21,191 bases of DNA from Coemansia sp. RSA 1804 (Eukaryota > Kickxellomycota > Kickxellomycetes > Kickxellales > Kickxellaceae): positions 1-21,191 of the forward strand of contig JANBTH010000312.1 in the NCBI GenBank assembly GCA_027578815.1, in the 5' to 3' direction. Position 1 is the stretch's first letter. Each line of letters opens with the position of its first letter. Of this stretch, positions 8,140 to 16,101 are shown in pieces. The notes under the pieces were generated by a model. The model was not told where the DNA came from, made no database searches, and saw only the letters and a program-made list of their open reading frames with translations. A program made the position numbers and the translations under genes.

Positions 8140-10431
8140 ATGAACATCATGGCCAGCGACAGGGACGACACAGATCCGCTGCTTGGCGGATTCACCAGCC
8201 CTCGAAGCCCCAGGAGCCCCAGAAGACAACAGCCACAAGAGCAGCAAAGCCAGAGCGAAAAGCTGGATGCAGACGGATTCACGGCGTACCCTGCATCCAG
8301 GGCACCCGTGGCAACAGGCGTCCCGTACATGCGCAACAGGTGGACAACAGGCATCGATGGACCCATCATCGCCGCGTTGACAATTCTCTGTGCGTTCACA
8401 CGGCTGTACCAGATCGGGAAGCGCGCAACGGTGACGTGGGACGAGTCGCACTTTGGCAAGTTTGGCGCGTACTACATCAACCGCACATTCTACCACGACG
8501 TGCATCCGCCGCTGGCCAAGATGCTTATTGGACTCAGCGAGTACCTTGCCGGACACAACGGCACGTTCAGATTCAAGGGCGCGTATCCGGAATACGTCAA
8601 CTACACGTTCATGCGGTGCTTCACGGCGATGTTTGGAATCGGACTGGCGCCACTGGCGTATCTCACATGCTTGCAGCTGAACATGCAGCGCAGGGCGTGT
8701 GCCCTTGCGGCGCTCTTTGTTATCTTCGACAACGGGTTGTGCGTGATGAGTCGGTTTGTTCTTCTCGACGAGCCGCTGCTGTTCTTCACGGCGGCATCGC
8801 TGTGCTCGGTAGCCGGGTTCCAGAACATCAGACACCGCGCGTTCTCGTGCGAGTGGTGGCGCTGGCTTCTGTTGACGGGATGCTCGCTGGGACTCGTGTC
8901 GAGCAGCAAGTGGGTTGGGTTTCTGGCCGTTGCGCTTGTCGGACTGTATACGATCGAGGAGTTCTTCAACATGTACATTGACTTTGTGCCGGCACGAACG
9001 GCTGCCAGACACTTTGGTGCGCGCGCGGTGGCGCTGATTGCCGTGCCGCTGGCCATATACATGCTGTGCTTCAAGATCCACTTTTCGATCCTCAACCGCA
9101 GCGGTCCCGGCGATTCGAAGATGCCGCCAACATTTCAGGTGCGCCTCAAGGGCAGTCCGCTTGGCCGGCAGCCGTTTGCGGTTGCCTACGGGTCGCAGCT
9201 CACTATTCGGTCAATGTACCCGGGGTCAGGACTTCTCCACTCGCACACGCACATGTATCCGGACGGATCGCAGCAGCAGCAGGTCACTTGCTACAGCCAC
9301 AAGGACGCAAACAACGACTGGGTTATTGTCAAGCCCGCCGGCCAGGATTTCAACTACACCAGCGCTCCGATTGTCACCGTGCGCGACGGCGACACCGTCT
9401 CGCTGATGCACAAGAACACGAAGCGGATGCTGCACTCGCATCGTGCGCACAAGGCGCCGGTCACCACGGACGACTACGAGGTCACCGGGTACGGATCCTC
9501 CGACTGGAAGGACTCGAACAACAACTGGCGCGTGGAGATCGCCAGCGAGACCAGCTCGGCAGCCGACGGCGAGCTCCACACAATCACCACGCTTTTCCGG
9601 CTGCGGCACGCCGGCACCGGGTGTCTTCTCTCGGCGGCGGCCGTCAATCTCCCGTCGTGGGGCTTCCGCCAGACGGAGGTCACGTGCAGACGCACAGCCA
9701 ACAGCCCCAGCGCATCAACCGCCAGCCTCTGGATCGTCGAGAGACACACGAACCCGCGCATTGCGCCGATGGATCTCCGGCCGCTGGTCAGGGGCAGCTT
9801 TATTGGCGACTTCCTCCGCCTCAACATGGAGATGGCGCGGTCCAACAATGCGCTGGTTCCCGACAGAGACAAGCACAACCACCTCGAGAGCAGCCCGTGG
9901 TCGTGGCCGTTCCTGGTCTACCCGATGCGCATGCTCGGGTCGTGGCGCAAGGGCGACATCAAATACTACGAGGTCGGGAATCCGCTTCTCTGGTGGGTGT
10001 CGGCGCTGACGTGTGTTCTCTTCCCGCTGCAGCTGGCGTACTACTATGTTTGCAGACGCCGTCGCATCTCCAATGTCTGGGCGCCCGGCGAGGAGCTGCA
10101 TTTCTGGAACGGCGCAAAGCTCCTGTGGGGCGGCTGGGCGCTCCACTACCTCCCGTTCTTCCTGATGGGTCGTGTCACCTACCTGCACCACTATCTGCCA
10201 GCGCTGTACTTTGCTCTTCTGTTTCTTGTCTTTCAGATTGACCACGCGTGCCGACGTCTGCTTGGCACTGGCATGCAGCGCGCCGTGGTTCTCGTCTGGG
10301 CCGTTGCTGCGGTGGCTGTGTTCTGCTGGTTTGCGCCGCTTACCTTTGGCTACGTCGAGGATATCAAAACCCTGACGCATCGCCAGTGGCTCCCGACATG
10401 GAACATCTACAGCGACAAGTACGTGATGTAG
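8140..10431 (+). CDS. Protein O-mannosyltransferase, PMT2-type (gene 1 of 3)
   Basis: A 763-residue multispanning ER enzyme that moves mannose from dolichyl-phosphate mannose to Ser/Thr of secretory proteins. Order: Ser/Pro/Gln-rich cytosolic N-terminus (about 1-65), first membrane helix, then the lumenal catalytic loop VTWDESHFGKFG (Asp101-Glu102) with FYHDVHPPLAKML. Membrane helices follow to about 315, then three MIR repeats (about 350-396, 414-470, 478-535). The first has the full GLLHSHTHMYPDGS..QQQ signature and the second LHSH. The C-terminal part has WGGWALHYLPFFLMGRVTYLHHY. HFGKFG..YY and the NNALVPD block place it nearest the PMT2 subfamily. The first ATG (GCC ATG A) is used; a second lies three codons on. 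Unusual: LLDEPLL where gene 3 has LLDSMLL. Single exon, 381 bp before gene 2. Its 8401-8525 segment nearly equals 11089-11213 of gene 2. Confidence 0.95.
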   Translation: MNIMASDRDDTDPLLGGFTSPRSPRSPRRQQPQEQQSQSEKLDADGFTAYPASRAPVATGVPYMRNRWTTGIDGPIIAALTILCAFTRLYQIGKRATVTWDESHFGKFGAYYINRTFYHDVHPPLAKMLIGLSEYLAGHNGTFRFKGAYPEYVNYTFMRCFTAMFGIGLAPLAYLTCLQLNMQRRACALAALFVIFDNGLCVMSRFVLLDEPLLFFTAASLCSVAGFQNIRHRAFSCEWWRWLLLTGCSLGLVSSSKWVGFLAVALVGLYTIEEFFNMYIDFVPARTAARHFGARAVALIAVPLAIYMLCFKIHFSILNRSGPGDSKMPPTFQVRLKGSPLGRQPFAVAYGSQLTIRSMYPGSGLLHSHTHMYPDGSQQQQVTCYSHKDANNDWVIVKPAGQDFNYTSAPIVTVRDGDTVSLMHKNTKRMLHSHRAHKAPVTTDDYEVTGYGSSDWKDSNNNWRVEIASETSSAADGELHTITTLFRLRHAGTGCLLSAAAVNLPSWGFRQTEVTCRRTANSPSASTASLWIVERHTNPRIAPMDLRPLVRGSFIGDFLRLNMEMARSNNALVPDRDKHNHLESSPWSWPFLVYPMRMLGSWRKGDIKYYEVGNPLLWWVSALTCVLFPLQLAYYYVCRRRRISNVWAPGEELHFWNGAKLLWGGWALHYLPFFLMGRVTYLHHYLPALYFALLFLVFQIDHACRRLLGTGMQRAVVLVWAVAAVAVFCWFAPLTFGYVEDIKTLTHRQWLPTWNIYSDKYVM

Positions 10432-10812
10432 CAGATTCCATGGCTTTTTCTTGCTCTTTGATGTAGAATAAATGAAGCGTGCGTGTATGCTTTAAGAAAG
10501 CCTGACGGTTTTTTAACAATGGAACATGTGCAACATTTATCATCCAATTGCGCTTGTCTTTTGGCTGTTGTTGTCGTTCGGTCTGGGCTGCAAAAAAGAG
10601 GTGATCAATGTGGTGGTGATGGCCCTTTCTTTCTTTCTTCTTCTCTTGCATCCTCAATTGACCCGCCTGCTGGTGTTTTTCTTTCTTTTGCTTCAATTCA
10701 CTTGCTTTCTGTGCGCTTCCCAGCCGGTTATCAGAATAGACTACTCACTGCTACTGCATTCCGGACAGATAATAAAAACGCAGCTGATTCCCGGGAGGGC
10801 TTCCTTGTCAGA
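10432..10812 (+). promoter_or_regulatory. Short spacer with promoter of PMT gene 2
   Basis: 381 bp lie between the gene 1 stop and the chosen gene 2 ATG. It has the gene 1 polyadenylation hexamer and then a pyrimidine-rich block of TTTC/TTC repeats (about 10622-10650), like the one before gene 1. The gene 2 frame is open back to 10483, but those codons are not conserved in the other PMTs and read as this pyrimidine tract. No clear TATA box was seen. Confidence 0.4.
10467..10472 (+). terminator. Polyadenylation signal of PMT gene 1
   Basis: AATAAA, 36 bp after the TAG stop, within the short gap before gene 2. The match to the canonical hexamer and its position are good. It implies that gene 1 ends here and is not co-transcribed with gene 2. 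Confidence 0.5.
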
Positions 10813-13128
10813 ATGCCGAACAGCAGTGCCGGCATTGACGGCCAAGGGCTTCGGCACCGACAGCACGGTGCGCGGAACACGCAGACTGCAGAGCCACAGA
10901 CTTCTGGCCAGAATGGCGAGAAAGAGACCGCCAGAGAACAGCCGCCGGGTCCAGATGACACGCAGCACAAAGGACAAAAGCCAGCAAAGCACAGACGCGA
11001 TGCAGACGATGCGGCGCAGGACATGAGCAGATTCGACGCAACAGACAGAATGTTGTCGGTTGCTCTGACCGCTGTGTGTTTGTTTACGCGGCTGTACCAG
11101 ATCGGGAAGCGTGCGACGGTGACGTGGGACGAGACGCACTTTGGCAAGTTTGGCGCCCACTACATTAACGGCACATTCTACCACGACGTGCATCCGCCGC
11201 TGGCCAAGATGCTGGTTGGGCTGGGCGAGTATATCAGTGGCCACAACGGGTCGTTTGCCTACACATCAGGCGCTACATACCCAGAACATATCAACTACAC
11301 GTTCCAGCGGGCGTTTGTTGCGGTGATGGGCGTGTTTATCGTTCCGTTTGCCTATCGCACATGTCGATTCCTGTCCTTCGGCAGAGCCGGTGCCCTGATG
11401 GCTGCTTCTTTTGTGCTTCTCGACAACGCGCTGTGTGTCATCAGCCGATTCATCCTTCTCGACCCCCCGTTGCTCTGCTTCACTGCCATGTCGCTGCTTG
11501 GATACGCTGCCTTTGCCGCGCAGAAAAGCCGGCCCTTCTCGCAGCCCTGGTGGAGCTGGCTAGCGTTCACTGGCATGGCGCTGGGTCTGGTGACCAGTTC
11601 CAAGTGGGTTGGTCTGTTCATTGTTGCTCTTGTCGGTCTGTGCACCGTTGAGGAGCTGCTTACCATGTATGCCGACGGGAAGACGCCCGCCATGACGCAG
11701 CTGAAGCACTGGGCTGCCCGAATCGTATGTCTTATACTTGTTCCCCTGCTTGTCTATATTTCGTGCTTCGAGGTGCATTTTGCACTTCTGGGCAGCCGTG
11801 GAACCGGCGACTACAAGATGCCGTCCACGTTCCAGGCGCTGCAGCACAGAAGCGTGGTTGCCCTCCAGCCCCACCGCGTGGCGTTTGGTTCGCTAGTGAC
11901 GCTGCGGTCGCATAAGCCTGGGTTCGGACTGATCCACACCAACACGACGCTGCAGTTCCCCGACCGCAGCCATGCGAACGAGGAGTGGGTTGCCGGCGGC
12001 ATGGGCGGGAAGCAAAAGTACAACTGGTGGCGCGTGGTCTCTGTCAACACAACATGGGAGAACGATGCGCCAGAGTCGCCGGTTGTTCACATTGCTGACA
12101 ACGCAATTGTCCGTCTGGCGCACAACGGAACGGGCCACTATTTGCGCACGAGTCATGCCCAGCCACACCACATCGGCTGGGACCGGCGCATGTTTGTGGC
12201 TGGCAACGAGTCGTCCACGTCGCTGTGGGATCTGTGGCGGGTCAGGATCGTTGATGAGGAGAGTCCGCGCCCGCGCGACCAGCTCTACGCAGTCACCACG
12301 ACGTTCCAGCTCTTCAATGCAGTATCTGGCTGTCTGCTGCAGGCAACGGGTGCTGAGCTGCCGCCGTGGGGCAACAAGATGAGCGAGCTCATCTGCACCA
12401 ACGATAACACGACGCGGTCCGAATCCTCGCTGTGGAACATCGAGCAGGTACGTGACATGCGGTTCAAGCGCGCGCGGTTCGGGTCCTTGGTGAAACGCCG
12501 TCTGATTCGCAACGTTGTCTGGCTCAACCGCGAGATGGCCATTTCCAACAACAAGCTGGTTGCCGATCCCGACCGGTACAAGCACACAGAGAGCAGTCCA
12601 TGGACCTGGCCGCTTCTTCTGTACCCGATGCGGCTGTCCGCGTGGTCCAACTCCTCTATCAAGTACTACGAGATCGGAAATCCCGTTACTTGGTGGGCCT
12701 CCACAGTCTGCTGTTTCCTGTATCCGCTGCAGATGCTCTACTGGCTGGTTCGTTGGCGTCGCGGCGTATCCTCGTGGAATCCGCACGAGTTCCGCAAGTA
12801 CTGGGACACATCCAAGGTGCTCTGGGGCGGTTGGGCGCTCCATTATCTGCCGTTCTTTCTGATGGGCCGTGTCACCTATATCCACCACTACCTCCCTGCT
12901 CTGTACTTTGCGCTGCTGCTTCTTGCCTTTGAGATCCAATGTCTTGTTCGCTGGTACTTGCCGCCCAGGGCCATCTGGTATGTTGTGACACTGGTGCTCA
13001 TAGCCACCGCCTACGTGTCGTACCTGTTTCTGCCTCTGACATTCGGCTGCGATAAACCGATAAAAGAGCTTGCGCATCTTGCGTGGCTGCCCACGTGGAA
13101 CATTCACAGAAACCTGGATAGTGTTTAA
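10813..13128 (+). CDS. Protein O-mannosyltransferase, PMT2-type, divergent MIR domain (gene 2 of 3)
   Basis: 771 residues from the ATG at 10813. I rejected the 110 extra upstream codons as promoter and 5' UTR. The N-terminus (1-75) is polar and rich in Gln, Arg and Asp. The catalytic loop VTWDETHFGKFG (Asp106-Glu107) and HDVHPPLAKML are intact, as are SRFILLD, SSKWVG and the C-terminal WGGWALHYLPFFLMGRVTYIHHY, so the membrane core should fold and could be active. The lumenal MIR region is odd. Repeat 1 reads FGLIHTNTTLQFPDRS and lacks LHSH, YPxGS and QQQ. Repeat 2 (about 428-480) lacks LHSH. Repeat 3 (about 492-545, CLLQATGAELPPWG, SLWNIE) is recognisable. FILLDPPLLCF replaces the usual LLDSMLL. 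It is likely a diverged tandem copy of gene 1 with altered acceptor or partner preference; that role is inference. Confidence 0.93.
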   Translation: MPNSSAGIDGQGLRHRQHGARNTQTAEPQTSGQNGEKETAREQPPGPDDTQHKGQKPAKHRRDADDAAQDMSRFDATDRMLSVALTAVCLFTRLYQIGKRATVTWDETHFGKFGAHYINGTFYHDVHPPLAKMLVGLGEYISGHNGSFAYTSGATYPEHINYTFQRAFVAVMGVFIVPFAYRTCRFLSFGRAGALMAASFVLLDNALCVISRFILLDPPLLCFTAMSLLGYAAFAAQKSRPFSQPWWSWLAFTGMALGLVTSSKWVGLFIVALVGLCTVEELLTMYADGKTPAMTQLKHWAARIVCLILVPLLVYISCFEVHFALLGSRGTGDYKMPSTFQALQHRSVVALQPHRVAFGSLVTLRSHKPGFGLIHTNTTLQFPDRSHANEEWVAGGMGGKQKYNWWRVVSVNTTWENDAPESPVVHIADNAIVRLAHNGTGHYLRTSHAQPHHIGWDRRMFVAGNESSTSLWDLWRVRIVDEESPRPRDQLYAVTTTFQLFNAVSGCLLQATGAELPPWGNKMSELICTNDNTTRSESSLWNIEQVRDMRFKRARFGSLVKRRLIRNVVWLNREMAISNNKLVADPDRYKHTESSPWTWPLLLYPMRLSAWSNSSIKYYEIGNPVTWWASTVCCFLYPLQMLYWLVRWRRGVSSWNPHEFRKYWDTSKVLWGGWALHYLPFFLMGRVTYIHHYLPALYFALLLLAFEIQCLVRWYLPPRAIWYVVTLVLIATAYVSYLFLPLTFGCDKPIKELAHLAWLPTWNIHRNLDSV

Positions 13129-13302
13129 AATAATAATCTGCTTGTTGCGGCTAGAATGTTTGTTTTATTGAGTGAGCTATCAAAAACTCAAAAGGAGAGT
13201 AAAAAAGTGATGAGAAATGTCTTTGAAGTGCTAACTTCTCTGATAGCGCAACAGTAGTAATAGCATACCTTACACGAGATGTTAACATGTTTGTCTTCGT
13301 CA

Positions 13303-13680
13303 CTACGTATGAGCTGATTTGGGCATTTTTGTTAACCAGGCATCTACCTTCTTTTTAGAATTTTTTATTGCTTTCATTTCCTCATCTTTTATCATTGTTT
13401 TCCATCTTTTATCTTCTTCCCTTTCTAGCGCGTAATATCTAGCTTGGAATTGTTGCTGAAAAGCAACGATTTGCGCTTCTCTATTATGGTAGAATTTATG
13501 TCCATAAGCTTCAAGTCTAGCCACTTCACATTCTGCAGCACTCCTATACAATTTCTTTCTTATAGCATCATTTTGCGTGTCTCTTTCTTGTTTCTTTTTA
13601 TGTTCTTTCATCCAATTATCAATAAGTTGTTGGTTTTTTAGGTCAGCATCCCTAGATTTGGAATTCAATGAGCCTGGCAT
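13303..13680 (-). CDS. Small charged helical protein with KVxAWLxK tail (island gene A)
   Basis: 125 residues, uncharacterised. The sequence is strongly charged and predicted helical by eye, rich in Lys, Glu, Gln and Arg, with no signal peptide or membrane segment. After a short Ser/Asn-rich start (MPGSLNSKSRD) it runs as one amphipathic stretch with scattered Trp and Tyr, and ends SKKKVDAWLTKMPKSAHT (KVDAWL at 111-116). The interrupted gene at 14290-14658 has KVNAWLGK at the matching place, which is the best evidence that this is a true protein family. It is AT-rich in codon use, unlike the GC-rich PMT genes beside it. A TATA box lies about 120 bp upstream. It converges on PMT gene 2 with a gap of about 175 bp. 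Function unknown; no known domain recognised. Confidence 0.6.
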   Translation of the reverse strand: MPGSLNSKSRDADLKNQQLIDNWMKEHKKKQERDTQNDAIRKKLYRSAAECEVARLEAYGHKFYHNREAQIVAFQQQFQARYYALEREEDKRWKTMIKDEEMKAIKNSKKKVDAWLTKMPKSAHT

Positions 13681-14289
13681 AATGAGTTGGCGTTGATATT
13701 GTGGTTGTTATAAATATATGATGTAATATATTTGTTGTCTGCACAAGATTCGTTGATATAGGTGGGAATTCTGTGGTAGCAGCAGTTTTGTCTTGTTTTA
13801 TATGCTTTTTTCTTTATTACAATCAACCATTTTTGATAACCAGTATATAAATCCTAAGGTGTTTGCCATTCTGTGGTGTTTTCTTATCTGAATTATGCTG
13901 ATTTACAGCTTACAGTACTTTAGGCCCTGGCAGCATATCCGTATCTTATATTGTCTCTGTCTCTAATGTCATTTTAATTCCTAATAACATTTCTATTTCT
14001 GGGTTATCAACTTTAGTGTGTGTCATATGACTAAGCCGACAGACGATAGTTCACGGATATGTGCAACTCGCTCTCTTAGAATCCAACATGAAATCCGAAT
14101 TGGCATTTCTTTGTCATTTTACATATCACTCAATAAATATTTCCATATCACTTTTTGCTATAAAAATGGGAGTATAGTAGTTGTAATAGATAATACTACA
14201 TGAAATGCGAATACTCTACTTGTTATGCAGAAAATTTTAACTAAACATAATGGCTATTAAGACATGTTTGCTTGATTACAACATATGCT
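13681..14289. other. AT-rich spacer between island genes A and B
   Basis: It contains the gene A leader and TATA box and the 3' flank of gene B. The rest is low-GC sequence with T-rich runs. A 61-codon plus frame (14018-14203) has no protein-like features. No RNA gene or array was seen. Confidence 0.45.
13795..13804 (-). promoter_or_regulatory. TATA box of island gene A
   Basis: The minus strand reads CATATAAAAC about 115-125 bp before the gene A ATG at 13680, the same spacing as for island genes B and C. Confidence 0.45.
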
Positions 14290-14658
14290 CTAATCTGTGC
14301 ATTTACCAAGCCAGGCATTCACTTTGGTTTTGGAAGCGTTTATCTTTTCCGCTTTCTCTTTCTCTTCTTCTTCTACTCTTGCTTTATCTTCTATCTTTTT
14401 CTTATTATTGATTTCTTCTTGTTTCTTTGTTTGCATAGCAGCCAATCTGCTTGTTTTATCGTTATTTTTTTGATTGAAATCCATTAGAGGCGTTAAGCTG
14501 AGCTCTTCTATCATCTGCAGCCTTTCTCAGGGCTGCTCTTTTTTTTCGTCTTCCTCAATCTCTTTTTGCCTATCTTCAAGTTCTTTCTTTTTAATATGCA
14601 TTAACTCGGTGCTTGTTAAACCAGCATTCCCAAATGTAGGTTCTGATGAGATAGCCAT
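14290..14658 (-). pseudogene. Island gene B: charged KVxAWLxK family member with in-frame TGA
   Basis: From an ATG at 14658 the frame gives 43 codons (MAISSEPTFGNAGLTS, then a Lys/Glu helix), meets TGA at 14527-14529, and continues open in the same frame for another 78 codons to the stop after KVNAWLGKCTD. The 122-codon span almost equals gene A (125), and the KVNAWL motif falls at codon 112, against 111 in gene A. One nonsense change in an otherwise intact gene is therefore the simplest reading. Alternatives are an unseen intron (a GT at about 14620 to AG at 14515 is possible but the donor GTTTAA is poor and length parity would be lost), use of the downstream ATG at 14514 (74 residues), or sequence error. 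The body is a single long run of Lys/Glu/Arg. TATA-centred promoter at 14776-14793. Function unknown. Confidence 0.5.
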
Positions 14659-15470
14659 AGTGAATTGTCGTTTAGATTTGTTGCAGTTTTAATGGAATAT
14701 ATAGTATATGAATATATGTTTTTTATAAGAAGTTATTTAGTGCAAGAGAGAATACTGCGGCATGAGAAGATGTTTAGCGTTTTATATATCTTTTTCACTA
14801 GAGTTGGAAACGAATGATTTCTAATTAAGATGTACTACTAGATGATAATCAGAAACCCTTTCTACAAACAATCCACTCATCATAAATCATGGCAAACACA
14901 TTATTAATAGCAACAGTTTCCTACAAGTACTTAATCAATCCAACGTATAATTATTAAAAAGAAATGTATGAGTGTTCCCAGTATTATGCATCCATTTATC
15001 TGCTCTAATCCACGAGTGCAGCGCTAAATAGCTGTTTGAAGTGGGGTTTTAAATATAATAAAAGTGTGTGTTACTTGCTATAATGAAACCTATAAAAACT
15101 GCTATTCAAAACAAGCCACTCCTTTTATACTTTGAGCACTCATTGTCGCAAATTGCTTATAGAATAATTGGTATCAGGTTGAAAGCTAATCAATAGCAGA
15201 CACTAAGCTTGGGTCCTTATTCACTGCTCCGAGCAACATATCTTGTAGAATTTGTTTATTTAAAACCTAAGTTAGCAGAGCTAATAACACTTTAGCTGCA
15301 TTATTCAATCAACGCTCACAATTTAAAAGCTCATATTATACTTCTTGTGTAATGTGTCATCACAAGGAACAGCACCTATAATTTTTTTTGGCATTTGGTT
15401 TATTTTCTAACATCGATTGAGCATATAAAAAGCATTGCTAAAACATTCACAATCAACTATACTCAATTGA
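14659..15470. other. AT-rich spacer between island genes B and C
   Basis: Besides the promoter block of gene B, I see no frame, RNA or repeat that I can support. Base composition is low-GC throughout. The largest plus-strand ATG frames are only about 20 codons. Confidence 0.45.
14776..14793 (-). promoter_or_regulatory. TATA-centred promoter block of island gene B
   Basis: The minus strand reads AAAGATATATAAAACGCT, ending about 118 bp before the ATG at 14658. Sixteen of 18 positions match the block upstream of island gene C (15808-15825), extending well beyond the TATA core. Confidence 0.5.
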
Positions 15471-15674
15471 TCACCACATATCTGCATATTTTGCCATTGC
15501 TAGATGAACCGTATAATTGTTACCACGCTTTGCTTTTTCATTTGCTACTCTTTCTTGTTTTAATCTAATTATTCTCTGTGCAGTTGTTTCCTTAGAATCC
15601 TTAGTTCCTTTCGCATTGGGACCTGGTTGAGAACCTCCTACACTATCACTATTTTGGCCAGAACTACTAGACAT
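15471..15674 (-). CDS. Small hypothetical protein (island gene C)
   Basis: 67 residues from the ATG at 15674. The frame is open to 15716 but the upstream part begins at TTG, so this is the first true ATG, with an AAGCC ATG context. The N-terminal half is Ser/Gly/Asn/Pro-rich and disordered-looking (MSSSSGQNSDSVGGSQPGP). The C-terminal half is a basic helix (AQRIIRLKQERVANEKAKR) ending LAMAKYADMW. It lacks the KVxAWLxK tail of genes A and B, but it has the same strand, small size, polar start and charged helix, and its promoter block nearly equals that of gene B. It could be a diverged member or an unrelated neighbour. No signal peptide, membrane segment or known domain. Confidence 0.45.
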   Translation of the reverse strand: MSSSSGQNSDSVGGSQPGPNAKGTKDSKETTAQRIIRLKQERVANEKAKRGNNYTVHLAMAKYADMW

Positions 15675-16101
15675 GGCTTGTAAAAATGTGTATTTAATCT
15701 CTGTTTCTAATTGCAATTGTATGTCTGTTATGGTGAATGGATTCTTTGAAAAAAATAATACTGGTAAATAATGGAAACCTCGATGCTGATGATAAAATTT
15801 TTGGCATAGCGGCTTATATATCTTTATATTTGCCTACAAAATGCCTGCAAACAATATGAAACCCAGAAACGTCATATTTTTCAGAAAACAAATACGATAT
15901 CTAATTTCATGTCGTCATTGATGGATAATATGATTTATGTTTTTATAGATTGATGTAATTTCGATTAATAATAGTTAGCAACAAGAAGTTCAAGAGTAGT
16001 TTTGTTGTTGCGTCTATCATTTGAATGCTTTAATATTGGGGATAATCCTACTTATCTACATAGAAACAGACGTATATCGTCATTTCACATTATCAGACAA
16101 A
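15675..16101. other. AT-rich spacer upstream of island gene C
   Basis: It holds the gene C leader and promoter block. The remainder up to the decayed frame at 16102 is low-GC sequence with no supported feature. Confidence 0.4.
15808..15825 (-). promoter_or_regulatory. TATA-centred promoter block of island gene C
   Basis: The minus strand reads AAAGATATATAAGCCGCT, about 135-150 bp before the gene C ATG. It differs from the gene B block at two of 18 positions. A second TATAAAG lies directly upstream on the same strand. Confidence 0.5.

Noticed and set aside
7743..8981. 412-codon plus-strand frame overlapping the start of PMT gene 1, and antisense frames of up to 404 codons over the PMT genes
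   Set aside because: All overlap conserved PMT coding sequence in other frames and have Arg/Ala/His-rich composition caused by GC-rich third positions.
10483..10812. 110-codon N-terminal extension of PMT gene 2
   Set aside because: It starts only 51 bp after the gene 1 stop, translates a pyrimidine-rich promoter tract, and has no counterpart in genes 1 or 3. The ATG at 10813 gives a normal PMT N-terminus.
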